A stretch of 64,000 nt of DNA from Pegoplata infirma (Eukaryota; Arthropoda; Insecta; Diptera; Anthomyiidae): NCBI GenBank assembly GCA_963921195.1, contig OY992536.1, positions 178,444,995-178,508,994 of the forward strand, in the 5' to 3' direction. The translations under genes and the position numbers were made by a program. Every line of letters begins with the position of its first letter. Position 1 is the first letter of the stretch. A model generated the notes under the pieces. It was not told the DNA's origin. It did not search any database and worked only from the letters and a program-made list of their open reading frames with translations. Positions 43,301 to 55,058 of the stretch are shown here, piece by piece.

Positions 43301-44674
43301 TCATTTATTTATAATAAAATTTAAATATTTTCTTTAGATTTTATTCCTTTAACCACAGCTGTTTAATAGAATGTATATATTTTTTTTTATAATAAGTCCC
43401 CTAACAAACACAGACACACTTTGTAAGACTTTAGAGAATTTTCAAATAGATTTAAAGATATTTTTTAAAAATTTATTCAATAACTAAAAATTTGCGATTC
43501 ATATGTAAATTCACTTTATGTAGTGTTCTATTAAAGTGGGTCAATTTAAAGTTTTAAATTAACCATTACTTATAAAAAAAATGAAATTCTCAAATTTATT
43601 CCAAATAATATTTATTTAAAGAACTGATAAGAAAATATATATTTACTTAAACATGACACAAATATTTACAACAATGACTCTGAGCTCCAGTTATATTGTA
43701 TTTAAATGTCTTCAATACACCGATTTGCATATTACAAATATGCATTTACTGCAACACAAAAAAAGACAAAAAACGACAATAAAGAAAATCAATCAGGTAA
43801 TTGATACACATGTAAAAATACACTGAAAAAAATATTTTATGTGATTTGCATTTTTATACACAGGATGACATTCAAATTGATGATATATATATATGTCCTT
43901 TATTTATTTAAATATGTACACTACTTATACTTTAGTATAACTAATATCATTTTGGTATAACAAGTAAATACTTAAATTTAATGTTCACAAAGAACAAATT
44001 GATGAAGTGATACTAAATTGTTTTAGTTGTGTGATTGTGAATCAGTTGATAAACAAATTTTCAGAAAAGTTTCGAGGAGATTAACATGCACACAACGGAC
44101 CTCTGAGTCTACATGTGCTGACGTTAAACTTCAGCAGCGACTTACAACACCTTACATGTCTGTTTTCGAGTCTAGACCATTCTATCGATGCCTGTACCTA
44201 TTTGTGCTTGATTAAATTTTGTGCGATTTTTAACCCTGATTTATGATTTTAATTTATGCATTTAATTGAAAATAATGCAGGATTTTTTTATATTAACAAT
44301 ATACATTGTTGATACAATTAAAAACGTTGTTGAATTAGTATTTCGTTACTAACAATTTGTTTAGTTACTTTTGATTTTACGATATTTTTTCTGTGTTCTT
44401 TTACAGAATATGCAATGACAGAATGACAAGAACCCATCCACATTCGGTAATTGAGCCACCTTGTAAATTACTACCACTACAAACTTTATAATTTTTTTAA
44501 GTGTACAACAACCAGAATTTGATTAAGTGTAAATTTGTTAAACATATATTGTCTAGTCTTCAGATGCTTCCATTTTTTTGCAAAACATTTTTAAAATTAA
44601 TGCAAGTATTGAAATGATTCACGTGTAACACTAAAAAACTCTACTAAAATCATAATAAAAAAGCAAGTGAAACA
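43301..44674. other. AT-rich DNA without recognised gene
   Basis: Mostly non-repetitive within the window. A 62-codon frame at 44027-44215 is less AT-rich than its flanks and Cys/Arg/Thr-rich but has no known motif and does not start at ATG. It is too short to support as a gene. Confidence 0.35.
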
Positions 44675-45120
44675 AGCGTTGAATTCGGTTATGCCGAATA
44701 TTTTATACCCTCAAAAATAAAAAAGGATAAGAAAATTTTAAAAGGGTATTTTTAGAGCGGGAGAATTTGGTGGACCAACTTCATCATAATAACAAATAAT
44801 TTTTAATGATTTTTTCACTAACTTAATATAAATGTTTAATTATGTTCTTTAACCACGCCCCAAAAGGGGGGCAGATCATCTAAATGTCATTTCCTAATGC
44901 TTTTGGTCCAACTGCAGAACTTCGTATGCTATAAAAATACTTTATTTTTTGAACAAATACACAAAAAAGTTAGAGTGGCTTTAGTTCCTCAAGTGGAAAC
45001 GTTTTTTCCCCTGGTCCGATTATTCCTGTTCAAGAACTTTACCAGCCTATAGCCATAAGACATACTTCTGCCATACTTCCGGAGTCTAGCACTTTTCGTT
45101 TGGACTGTGGACTGAATGTG
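44675..45120 (+). repeat. Fly interspersed repeat with GCCGAAT hairpin end
   Basis: Begins GAATTCGGTTATGCCGAATA and TTTTATACCCTCAAAAATA, the same end as at 15393-15430. The following sequence (AACTTTACCAGCCTATAGCC, ATACTTCCGGAGTCTAGCAC) is a decayed relative. Confidence 0.5.
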
Positions 45121-45218
45121 CTTTTCACAGGGGAACAGAAAAACATTGATGGCGTTCAGCAGAGAAAGCTACTACTAAACATTTGATGCCCATCATGCCA
45201 ACCAAATAAAAAAAAAAA

Positions 45219-45295
45219 CGGATTTGAACCTAGGACCTTCAGCGTCACATGTCACTACACATCCACTGTAACAGAGCAGCAACAGTTAACTTGTG
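45219..45295 (-). repeat. tRNA-like SINE fragment
   Basis: On the minus strand GAAGGTCCTAGGTTCAAATC contains a B box GGTTCAAATCC. Upstream GTTACAGTGGATGTGTAGTG sits where an A box would be but matches poorly. Probably a SINE relic. Confidence 0.4.
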
Positions 45296-46179
45296 CGCTA
45301 CATTTCAGTTTTGCTAAATGCGAGAAAAGCTGGGCAGTTTTTTAAACGAGCCATTTGGCTACGGGGTTAAAAAAGTTCTTTTTTTTTTACCTCCCAGGAA
45401 TGTTTTGAGAAAATAAAATAATACCGGTCTAGTGTTACCAACGCCATGACAGACGTATGAATTTGTAAATACCCTATCTAACTTAGTTAAAGGTATAAAC
45501 TTAAAATGATTTAAGTTGACAGCTGTGGTAAAGCCTTCAAAACTTTTCTCTAAATAAGATATAAATTTATGCCAAAAAGTAAGTTCTAAAAAAAAACTGA
45601 ATTCATAATGTTAATATCGAAAGTATTTTGAGTATGTAAAAGCTACCTCACTTTTTTTTCCATCGTACACTAGACTAGACTGTTTTAACACCTTATAAAA
45701 AACTGTTTACAACAGCTGTTTTACATATAATTTTGCTACGTCTTTCTCTCTTGTTCAATACAATTTTATATTAGCCATAATTTATGTCACAATTGCTTTA
45801 GTAGAAAAAAAAGCTTTTTATACACATATGCATTTTATACCTCCCTTCTTATAACACTGTAACACATTTATTTTTTGATTTTTATTGTTATTGGCGCCAA
45901 AGTAAATCTTAGAGACACACAATTGCATTCTACTATACAAGGGTTAAAAATAACTATGACAGTCGAAGGTTAAAAGGTTCTTTGTGTTTGTATGAAAGTT
46001 TGAATATTGTTAGTACCAAGTGATGTCAATTGGTTAAAAGTAAAAAAATTAGCAAAATAAAATTAACTTTAAGATTAATGGAATAGAAATTTACTTGGAT
46101 AAAATTAAAATCAATGTTAATGTTATACGAGCTTGGGAACATTTAACTTATGTTTAATTTAAAATCTTAGAAGGATATT
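45296..46179. other. Intergenic DNA without recognised feature
   Basis: No repeat relation or coding signal seen. Confidence 0.35.
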
Positions 46180-47430
46180 TAAAAATTTTGATCCGAATTT
46201 TTCTAGTTTTGGAATCTGAGACTTTCTCTATACGAAAAATGTCTTAGAATCTCAGAAATTTTTTATACGAAAAAAGTATCATAATCTAAGACATTTTCTA
46301 TACGAAAAATGTCTAAAAATCAGAGACGTTTTCAACACGAAATATGTCTTAGAATCTGAGATTTTTTCTATACAATGAATTTCGCAGAATCTTAAACTTT
46401 TCCTTTTTCTTTACAAAAATTTCTTAGAATATAAGACTTTTCCTATACAACAAATGTCTTAGAATCTGAGACAATTTCAATACGAAAGATTTCACAGAAT
46501 CTAAGACTTTTTCTGTACAACAAATGTATCAGAATCTGAGAATTTTTCTATAAGAAAAAATTTTTAGAAATTAAGACTCTTTCTATGCGAAAAATTTCTT
46601 AGAGCCTGAGACTTTTTCTAAACGAAAAATGTCTCAGAATCTGAGACCTTTTCTATACGTTAAATATCTCATAATCTGAAACTTTTCTATGTCTCAGAAT
46701 CTGATACTTTTTCTATACGGAAAATATCTCAGAATCTGAGAACATTTTATAATCTGAGACTTTTTCTATACGACAAATGTCTATGAAATTGAGAATTTTT
46801 CTATTAGAAAAATGTCTGAGAGTTTAAAACTTTTTCAATACTTAAAATGTAGGGGGCCCCTGTAGGCTAGTTGGTAGCGTGCTAGCCTATGAAACAGGGG
46901 GTCGTGGGTTCGATTCCCACCAAAACCCTTGGTCGATTTCGCTACAACGAGAGGACGGTCATTGTTACCAGTTCTCGGTTAGGTTAAAATTATTTAAAAT
47001 GAGTTGTAAATAAAAATTGGAAGAATAAATAAAAACTGATCATTGGATCAAATTATTATATTATATTATTATTATTTATACTTAAAATGTATAAGAATCT
47101 GAGACTTTTTCTGTATGAAAAATGACTCAGAGTCTGAGCCTTTTTCTATATAAAAAAATGTTTCAGAATGTGTGACTTATACGAAAAACCAAAGACAGTT
47201 TCTATACGAAAAAGGTCTCAGAATCCGAGACTTTTTTTGTACGAAAAATATTTCAGAATCTGTGACTAATTTGGATTTGAGACTTTTTCTATACAAAAAA
47301 CGTCTCGGAATCTGAGACTTTTTATATACGGAAAATGTCTCAGAATCTGAGACTTTTTCTAAAAATGTTTTAGAATCTAATACTTTTTCTATACGAAAAA
47401 TATCTCAGAATCTGAGATTTTTTTATTTCT
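46180..47430. repeat. 35-bp minisatellite array
   Basis: Roughly 28 units of CAGAATCTGAGACTTTTTCT-ATACGAAAAATGTCT with moderate drift. It is the best-preserved block of this repeat. Interrupted once, by a SINE with a 14-bp duplication at 46838-47091. Confidence 0.85.
46852..47077 (+). mobile_element. tRNA-derived SINE with 14-bp TSD
   Basis: A perfect 14-bp duplication ATACTTAAAATGTA (46838-46851 and 47078-47091) bounds 226 bp. The head (46852-46928) is tRNA-like: TAGGCTAGTTGGTAGCG fits an A box and GGTTCGATTCC (46907-46917) is a canonical B box. A ~100-bp body follows (GACGGTCATTGTTACCAGTT) and then an (ATT)n-like tail. The intact internal pol III promoter and perfect TSD imply recent LINE-mediated insertion. 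This is not a tRNA gene, since the acceptor ends do not pair well and the body continues. Confidence 0.88.
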
Positions 47431-47574
47431 TATTTCAGTTCTTTTAATGTAACAGGCCTATTCATAGTATGAATAATTTTATTTTTTCCAACTTCATAAT
47501 GCCTGCGTTTGTTGTAAACACATTCATAAAAAGTCCCAAAAGTAAAATTTTTTTGTTAATTTAGAGACCGCAGG

Positions 47575-47985
47575 TCTTTATTATACCCTCCAACCACAGT
47601 ATGGGGGTATACTCACTTTGTCATTCCGTGTGCAACGCATAAAAATATCGGTCTAGGGCCCCATAAAGTATATATTTTATTGATCAGTAATCGATTCTAA
47701 GACATTCTAGCGATGCCCGTCCATCCGTCTGTCCGTCTGTAGAAGACACGATACAGTCCAAAATAAAAGAGCTAGATTTCCGACGTTTGGCACAAATATG
47801 TATTATACTCCTAGGCAAGTTATGTTCGGAAATGGGTAAAATCGGACCTAGGAGAAAAATGTTCCCCCTTGGAGAACTAAACCAACCTAAAAAAAACAGC
47901 ATTTTTTGCAGGGTTTTTTGTACTTTTGCTAAGCAAATTCAACATTCTTATCTCAGAAGAAATTCAAAATCGCAAGGGGATGGTG
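47575..47985 (+). repeat. Fly interspersed repeat (ATACCCTCCAACCA family)
   Basis: TTATACCCTCCAACCACAGT, GGGGGTATACTCACTTTGTC, GGTCTAGGGCCCCATAAAGT, CGATTCTAAGACATTCTAGC, CCGTCTGTCCGTCTGT, AGACACGATACAGTCC. Best-preserved copy in the window. Short frames on both strands are not conserved coding. Confidence 0.7.
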
Positions 47986-48034
47986 CCCCCTAACGTCTCC
48001 CACCAACCCCCCCACAAAAAAAAGACGCCCCTGG

Positions 48035-48855
48035 ATTTTATACCCTACACCAACCACACTGTGGTACAGGGTATAATGAGTTTGTGCTGATGTTTGTAAC
48101 TGATGTTTGTAACTGATGTTTGTAACTGATGTTTGTAGTCCTAGACCCACTTTTAAGTATACCGATCGACTCAGAATCACTTTTTGAGTCGATTTAGCGA
48201 TGTCCGTCCGTCCGTCTGTCTGTCCATGTAAATGGTGTAAACACGATACAGGTCGCAATTTTTAATCAATTGACTTGAAATTTGAAACTATTGAAATTCG
48301 AAAAAATCGGTCCATATTTAGACCTAGCCCCCATACAAAGGTCCTCTTTAGTTTTGACTCAAATGACTCTAATAACCGCATTATAATAGGTATCTTTTCG
48401 AAATTTGGCAGGTAATCATGTTTTATCTACACAAATCACCGTTCCGAAATCGGACCAGTTCTTCTAATAGCCCCCATACAAACCACCTTCCAGATTTTCA
48501 CATAAATCTCTCAAATTTTATGAAAATAGAAAATATTTAATTAAAAATCTGTTTGTGTATGTTAAACGCGTACTTTAATAACCTTATCAAATCTGATTAT
48601 CATCGGACCATGTTTGGACTTAGGCCCGCCCCATGCGAAAATTTAGCCCGATCTCCATTTAAAGCGGTTTATTGTCAACAAAAAGAAGATCGTTTCACTC
48701 AAATTTGATTTGTAAGTGTTTTTTACACTAATTAAAGATTTGACAAAATAAATATCTAATCAATTCATGTTTGAACTTGGGACCCCTTTTCCGGGTAACT
48801 CTGGTATAGGGTATTATATGGTCGGTCTTGACCACTATAATTTTCTTACTTGTTT
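48035..48855 (+). repeat. Fly interspersed repeat (TATACCCTACACC..GGTATAGGGTATTA)
   Basis: Begins TTTTATACCCTACACCAACC and GGTACAGGGTATAATGAG, contains GTCCGTCCGTCCGTCTGTCT, TAGCCCCCATACAAA, and ends GGTATAGGGTATTATATGGT followed by CGGTCTTGACCACTATAA. At 48087-48137 a 13-bp unit CTGATGTTTGTAA is repeated four times. Pattern known from many fly genomes; no coding capacity. Confidence 0.65.
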
Positions 48856-49029
48856 TATATTGTTTTTTTTACATATTGGAGGGTATAAATTTTTTTTTTT
48901 TTTAATTTTTCAAACAAAATTTGAAATTTTTTGATGATTGTTTACAACAACCAAATAATAATTGACTTATGATTGAGTTATGACTATTTTCTATAACTCT
49001 GCCCCTAAATATCATAAATTTAATTTCTA
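48856..49029. other. AT-rich spacer
   Basis: No feature recognised. Confidence 0.3.
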
Positions 49030-49480
49030 AAAAAATATAGCTTTTGCTTATATTAATGAAACATAAATTCTATGAAACTTTTTCATAAATATAATGAAAC
49101 TTGTCATTAAAGTTCGTCCAATGTAAATGTTTCATAATTACTGTGAAACATTAATAATATTTTTTTTAATACGTATTTCATTATATTTATGGAACTATTT
49201 CATATTACCAATAAAGTGTTTCATATCGTAAATGTGATCAGCATTTATAAAATATTTCATAATATTTATGAAGAGTTTCATAAAGTTTTATGAAAATTTA
49301 TTTATTACATTTATGAAAAATTTCATAATTTTAATGAAATATTTCATAAATATTGACCCTATAAAGAACTGTGAAACTGCTTCATTGTATTGATGAAACT
49401 ATTACATTGGACGAACTTTAATAAAGATGTTCATTATATGACAGTTTTCATAAATATAATGAAGCTTTTTCTTTGAGAGT
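49030..49480. mobile_element. ATGAAACTTTTTCAT palindromic MITE
   Basis: Outer arms TATATTAATGAAACAT and AAGTTCGTCCAATGTAA at left (49045-49125) mirrored by TTACATTGGACGAACTTTAA (49403) and CATAAATATAATGAAGCTTT. The interior is tandem TTTCATAAATATTATGAAA-type words. Ends and TSD not resolved. Confidence 0.6.
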
Positions 49481-50149
49481 AGGAATTATCGTACAATAGG
49501 AGGAAGAAAAAAATCTAGTAAAGTTACAAAACATCCTTGTAAATTTTATCTCGTTAAAAAATTGTAAATTTACAAACTTTTCTTGTAATTTTACAAAGTT
49601 TTTTTTGAGCACACACAGCGTGCTTTGGTACTTTTTAAATCTCCTGAAATAATAGTTTTGAAATCTTTGTATTTGAAATGTAGGATACTAAAGCGGAAAA
49701 AACACTGTAAAGAAAGTACTTTCAAGAAAATTTAGGTTCTACTAAGCTCCATCAAATACCTCAAAATTAATAAAATTTGCGATTCGCCAGTACAATTTCC
49801 CATTGACTTGCCCGCTATAACTCGTATCAAAATCCTTAGTTTGACTATAAAAAAATCAATAAATTGACATCACTAATTTTTTCTACCCCACTATGTCTTT
49901 TGCGTGGGTTCTTTTCATTGTAATATAAAAATAAGTAGATCTTAACAAGTTGTCTGACGCCGACACTACCGGCATTTTTGTTATTTTTTTTATAAAAATT
50001 TGTTTCTTTTTTTATTGTTAGAGAATGTAAAATGTTAATATTACTAAATAGGCTTTACTTGTTTGTGTTATGTCGTTTAATATTTAGGGTCAGAAAATAT
50101 GTTTAGTGATACTTGTAAAGATTTAAAAGAAATAACAGTACTAACATAT
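49481..50149. other. Intergenic DNA
   Basis: 49495-49610 is CACTCA-family interior-like (TTTTACAAG / AAATTTACAA). The rest shows no feature. Confidence 0.35.
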
Positions 50150-50625
50150 TAGGGTGAAGAAAATTAAGCTTTTGACTTTTAGGGTCGATATTAACAAACC
50201 CAAATAATGGACCTGTCGGTCAATGTCTATTGGTTCCTTTTTTGCCTTGCAAATCAGAAAGTTTTGAACAAAGTGAAAAAAAAAATATTTTTTTTACTTA
50301 AAATATTAGTTAGTTTAGGGACATTACTGAAAAAAGGTTTTTTTACGGGAAATTTTTGTTTTAATATCATGTTATGCACGGTAATGAAAAGATTTATATT
50401 TTTTAAGGATCGTATAATTTTTTTGCATTTCATACAATTTAAAGTTAATTAAAAAAAAAATTGTTTTTGAAGAAATTATTTTTTCAAATATTTTGTAAGG
50501 ACCATAAATATTGTTGGAAACCAATTGGGTCCCATAATTTTTTGTGTTAATATTGCCACTAAAAGGCAACCTTTGCGACCCGACGAATTTGAAATTCGAA
50601 AAACAGCAAATTTTGCTCCACCCTA
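50150..50625. mobile_element. hAT-like MITE, TAGGGTG termini, copy 2
   Basis: TAGGGTGAAGAAAATTAAGC and GCAAATTTTGCTCCACCCTA. Internal AATGGACCTGTCGGTCAA matches TTGGACCTGAAGGACCAA of the copy at 11132-11485. Flanking 8 bp (TAACATAT / TTACACAA) match at only five positions, so this copy is older. The two short frames are shadows. Confidence 0.68.
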
Positions 50626-51895
50626 TTACACAAAACTGAAGGGAGAAAAAGTACAATTATTTTGACAAGGGGGAAAACTGCTTCCGGGTGAGATATGTTA
50701 AAGTTTTAAAAGAAATTGTCCTGGACATAAATGATGTTAAAAAAGTCTTTGTAAAATTTCAAAGTATTTTTTTTTTTATTCTTGTTACAAATATTAAAGT
50801 TAAGATATCGTTTTTAAAAATCTATTCCCCATTTATTTATAAATAATTATTATATATACTTTAGAAATTGCAATGAAATGTTGCATTTCAAATTTCATTT
50901 TCTCAAATGGAGAAATATTGGGGTAAAAAATGTTTGTACTCTTTTGCCTCTTTTTGGGTTCAAACTCACTTTTGTTTTTTTTTAATCTAACGCGTCGAAA
51001 TATGGGTCTAGGACCCAAAAATTATATATAATACGAACACGTCCGTCCGCTACTTCGTTACCAACTATATTTAATACCCGATAATACAAATCTGAATTTA
51101 TTTTACTTTTTTTGAATTCCTAACCTAAAGAATCTTTATCTTAATTATAAGAATATCAAAAAATTTCTTAAATCGGTTAAGCGGTGTTCAAGATATAGCC
51201 ATTTTAAAATGTCAAAAAAAAAAATCTGTTACATATAGAAATTTTTTAAAAAATTCTTAAAATTTTTTTCAATTGACTATTTAATAGAGATTGAGACAAG
51301 CTTTCAATAAAACAGAATAAATAATAAATATACAATAAAACCCTTCAATCAAAGATAAGAGTTTTTGGTGAAAATTTTTCAAAAAACTAAAATATTGATC
51401 GAAGAGCGTAAAGATTATCAGGGTGGTCACCGCGTAACTAAATTCGAAAGAAAATGTTCGAATTCTGAAATTTTTAGCCTGTCATAACAATAAATTCGTC
51501 TACGTAAAATTTTATAATTTTATGGTTTTTCATTATTTGAAGAAGAGCTGAAAAAACTAAAGAACTTTGTTTCCAAAAAAATATATATATTTTTAATTAT
51601 TTGCGAAAAGAAAATTCTATTCGACAGCGTTTCCGTTTCGAATCAAAATATGCGGTAACCCTTCAGATTTGGTTTAAATTAATTTTAAGTGAAAGTTTGT
51701 CTCAAGCTCTGTGAAGGGGTTAACAAAAATATTTTCAGATTTTTTTTTAAAAGTTCTTGACAGTAAAAAACCTCCATTTTTTGCAATTTTTAAATTGCGA
51801 TATCTTGAAAACTGTTAAACCTATTTTAAGATTTATATTCGTGTTCAGCGCATAATAAATATAATGTATTGCAAAACTTATTTTGTGCATTTTTT
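50626..51895. repeat. Degenerate repeats, no gene
   Basis: 50990-51060 holds GCGTCGAAATATGGGTCTAG and CACGTCCGTCCG from the fly interspersed repeat. 51160-51850 (TTCAAGATATAGCCATTTTA, AAGTGAAAGTTTGTCTCAAG) resembles 40010-40480, partly inverted. Short frames not supported. Confidence 0.45.
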
Positions 51896-52236
51896 TTAAC
51901 ATGATAATGTTTTTAGGCTGGTGTCTAATTTTAAAAAAGTTGGAGGACGCCACCTCAGTTTGACTATATAAGCTAACAATTAACGAAAAAGAAAACAAGA
52001 ATTACTATTTTCATTTTCTTAAAACCAAAAATTTTAATAACTTGGGTATGTAACTTGGATAATAATTCACCTCGTGGTGAATAAAACCGTTATTTACCAG
52101 CTGGTGAATAAAAAGTAACATAATTATTTTTCAACAAAAAAAAAAAAATTTTTTTCCATCAATTTTTTTTTTTCATCAAATTTTTTTTTTTTCATCAATT
52201 TTTTTCATCAAACTTTTTTTTTCGTCAATTTTTTTT
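51896..52236 (-). mobile_element. Conserved CACCAGCTGGTG element, copy 3, with its minisatellite
   Basis: Reverse orientation: GATAATGTTTTTAGGCTGGT, ACGCCACCTCAGTTTGAC, TTCACCTCGTGGTGAATA, TTTACCAGCTGGTGAAT, then TTTTTTTCATCAA units to 52236. The minisatellite sits at the same relative end as in copies 1 and 2, so the array and block form one element. Confidence 0.65.
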
Positions 52237-52324
52237 ATACCCTCCAACCATAGTATGGGGATATATTCACTTTGTCATTCTGTGTGTAACACATCGAAAT
52301 ATCGTTCGGGGACCCCACAATGTA
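52237..52324 (+). repeat. Fly interspersed repeat fragment
   Basis: TTATACCCTCCAACCATAGT to GACCCCACAATGTATATA. Ends exactly where the GAGGCATTCC palindrome starts, at the position where the 47.6-kb copy continues TATATTTTATTGATCAG. Confidence 0.6.
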
Positions 52325-53405
52325 TATATGAGGCATTCCACACCAAATGTCCCGCTACAGAAAAATATGTGTCCCTTAAATTTCTGAATAGGTTGTTTAG
52401 ATAGCCCTATATGTAACTAAGAAAATTGCGTTTTTGGTTTTCCAAATTTTCGAAAACTGGGCTTAGGAGGCGTGGTCAAATATTGGAAAAATGGTAAAAT
52501 TTGTGGCGAGTTACCTTGATTAAATATTTATCACATTAAAACGGAATGCACCTTAATGTCAAAAATTTACGTTCTTATATAGTTTTGTATGGGCTATCGG
52601 TTAAAATTTTTTTTTTTGGAAAATTTTCAGAACCCGTTCTGAAATTTGCCATTTTTTAAAAAAGTCAATTTATCAAAAATTCGGCCACTTTTTTTTTTTC
52701 TTTTTTATTTATTTTTTTAAAGTTTAGATGTTTGTCCATCCACACAAAAAAAAATCAGAAACACGTTCATCTTTTTTTTCGAGAAAATCGCAAATTTCAT
52801 AACAATTTTGTTATTTGCTTGTATTTCTTTGTTTTAAAGTTGCGAATGAGTAATATTAATTGCATAAATATTCGTCATACGCTCTGTTGACACAAGAAAA
52901 TACAAGCAAATTACTAAATTGTTATGAAATTTAAAATTCAAATGCGATTTTCTCGAAAAAATGATGAATGTGTTTCTGATTTTTTTTGTGTGGATGGACA
53001 AACATCTAAACTTTTAAAAAAATAAATAAAAAAGAAAAAAAAAAGTGGCCGGAGTTTTGATAAATTGACTTTTTTAAAAAATGGAAAATTTCAGAACGGG
53101 TTCTGAAAATTTTCCAAAAAAAAAAATTTTAACCGATAGCCCATACAAAACTATATAAGACTGTAAATTTTTGAGATTGTGGTGCATTCCGTTTTAATGT
53201 GATAAATATTTAATCGAGGCAACTCGCAACAAATTTGACCATTTTTCCAATGTTTGACCACGCCTCCTAAGCCCAGTTTTTGAAAAATTGAAAAACCAAA
53301 AACTCAATTTTCTAAGTTCCATATAGGGCTATCCATACCACCTATTCAGAAGTTTACGGTACACATGTTTTTTTTCGCTGGACATTTGGTGTGGAATGCC
53401 TCATA
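52325..53405. mobile_element. GAGGCATTCC palindromic element, copy 3
   Basis: Ends TATGAGGCATTCCACACC and GGTGTGGAATGCCTCATA, close to copy 1 throughout. Centre near 52850 has GCGAATGAGTAATATTAAT. It preserves CTTGTATTTCTTTG, the site used by the mariner in copy 2. Confidence 0.82.
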
Positions 53406-53407
53406 TC

Positions 53408-53612
53408 TGCTTTGAACAGGAAGTTTCTTGCAAAATTCGGATACTTATAAGGACATAACCAAAAAAAATACAATTTGAACTTCCTTTTAGTGTCCTGATG
53501 TCATTCTTGATCGTATCGAGTCAAGATTTCTTGGCCAAAATAATTTAGAAAACGTTTTCTAAATGTCTGTGCAAAAACCGTGATGGGTAGTGTAATTTTA
53601 AACCGTGACTCC
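53408..53612. repeat. Degenerate repeat related to the window start
   Basis: GAACAGGAAGTTTCTTGCAA and TACTTATAAGGACATAACC are the reverse complement of 60-110. GTCTGTGCAAAAACCGTGAT resembles 138-162. Confidence 0.55.
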
Positions 53613-55058
53613 GTGCCATCAATGTTTTGTTTTTTTTTTTAGAAAATTTTCACATATTTTTAATTTTTAAAAATTTGAAAATTTGATCGCCGGGCGGCAC
53701 GGGTTTATTTAATCCGTCTAGGAGAATAAAAATTTCGCTGGACGTTCAAAAAGAAAAACAGGTTAAGTTCATAAATAAGCAAAACAAGTCCAGGAGAAAA
53801 ATAGTTTTCCATAAAGAATTAAGTAAGTGGGCTATTGAAAATTCTTTACCATTATTTTTTTATTTTCTGTTTATATATATTATTCACACCCCCACTTTAA
53901 GTAAGTTAAGGTTTTTAAAAAATGGTGAGAAATCGATATGAAAATAAAAAAAATATTAAAACTTATACAATATTCTAGTAAAATAAAAAGCAATAATAAT
54001 TGCCTTAATTGGATTAGAAAACAATTTTCTAGATTTCTTTTTGTCATTATTATTATTTTTTTTTACTTATTACCTGTAATAAGTGTTACCAATGTCATGT
54101 GTCTGTTTAGTTGGTTTGGCGTGAACAACGACACACTTTTTTAAAATAAATATGCAACTACTAAAGCATACTTTTAGAGGTCAGTTTATAATAACTAAGT
54201 TAAGCCCTAAAGTAGGCAATGATATTTTTATTGTATATAAATTACAAAAATATAGAAATTGGTCAAACAATTTAAAATATTTATAAGTTAAAAATTTAAA
54301 TAAAGCAAAAAAAAAAAAAAAAACAACATCATTTATAATTCAATAAAAATTCAGTCAAACATTTAATAGCAAAACATAAAGCAACAAAAAAATGTAATGA
54401 AATATTCATAGATTTTATTTATACTCGATATAACTGTAAATTGTTGACAACAAACACACGTGCTATTTGAACCAAAAAACATTTCCAACGATTAACCACA
54501 CATACGCACTAACACACACACACACACACACACACATACACTTACACACACACTTACACACAAATTCAAATTCCAATACAATGTTAAAATGTTACATTTT
54601 AAATAATTTTAACATGAATACATTTACACAAAAATGTAGACATTTTGTGTAAACCAACACATACCAATACATGTTTTGTAAATATGGCTTCAAGCCATGC
54701 GAACCATTATGTACATATTCAAAATATATATAGGTATATATATATTTGTATACAGTTTCATACACACACATATCGGCAAATCCGCAACAAGTGTCTTTGT
54801 ATAGACAATTAAAAAAAAATCGGAATATGTTTTGGCTAGAGAACAAACTTTTAACTCCCAGACAAGAGAATGGAAAAAATGTTTAGAGCCTTATTCTACG
54901 TTTAATTTGGGTCCTTTTTAGTCCATTAAGTAAAATTAAGATTGAGTTATACTTTACGTAAAATACTATAGAATGCCAATAGAAAATAGAAAATTTGTTT
55001 TAAAATGTAAAAAAAAATAATTTAAGGAAAGAATTTCTCAACGTTGTTACTTGGCATA
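53613..55058. other. AT-rich DNA with a CA microsatellite
   Basis: A (CA)12 run lies at about 54512-54536, followed by imperfect CACTTACACACAC. Low-complexity frames at 53938-54144, 54467-54652 and 54592-54846 have no motif. Nothing else recognised. Confidence 0.5.

Noticed and set aside
46852..46928. Candidate functional tRNA gene
   Set aside because: A and B boxes are present but the acceptor ends do not pair, a SINE body and ATT tail follow, and a 14-bp TSD marks it as an inserted SINE.
15725..53405. Idea that the GAGGCATTCC palindromes always insert at the TATATA of the ATACCCTCC repeat
   Set aside because: Copies 1 and 3 abut that repeat on one side at a TATATA, but the other side does not resume the repeat, and copy 2 has a different neighbour, so the target rule is not shown.
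54467..54652. 61-codon frame with a Thr-His repeat
   Set aside because: It translates the CA microsatellite at 54512-54536.
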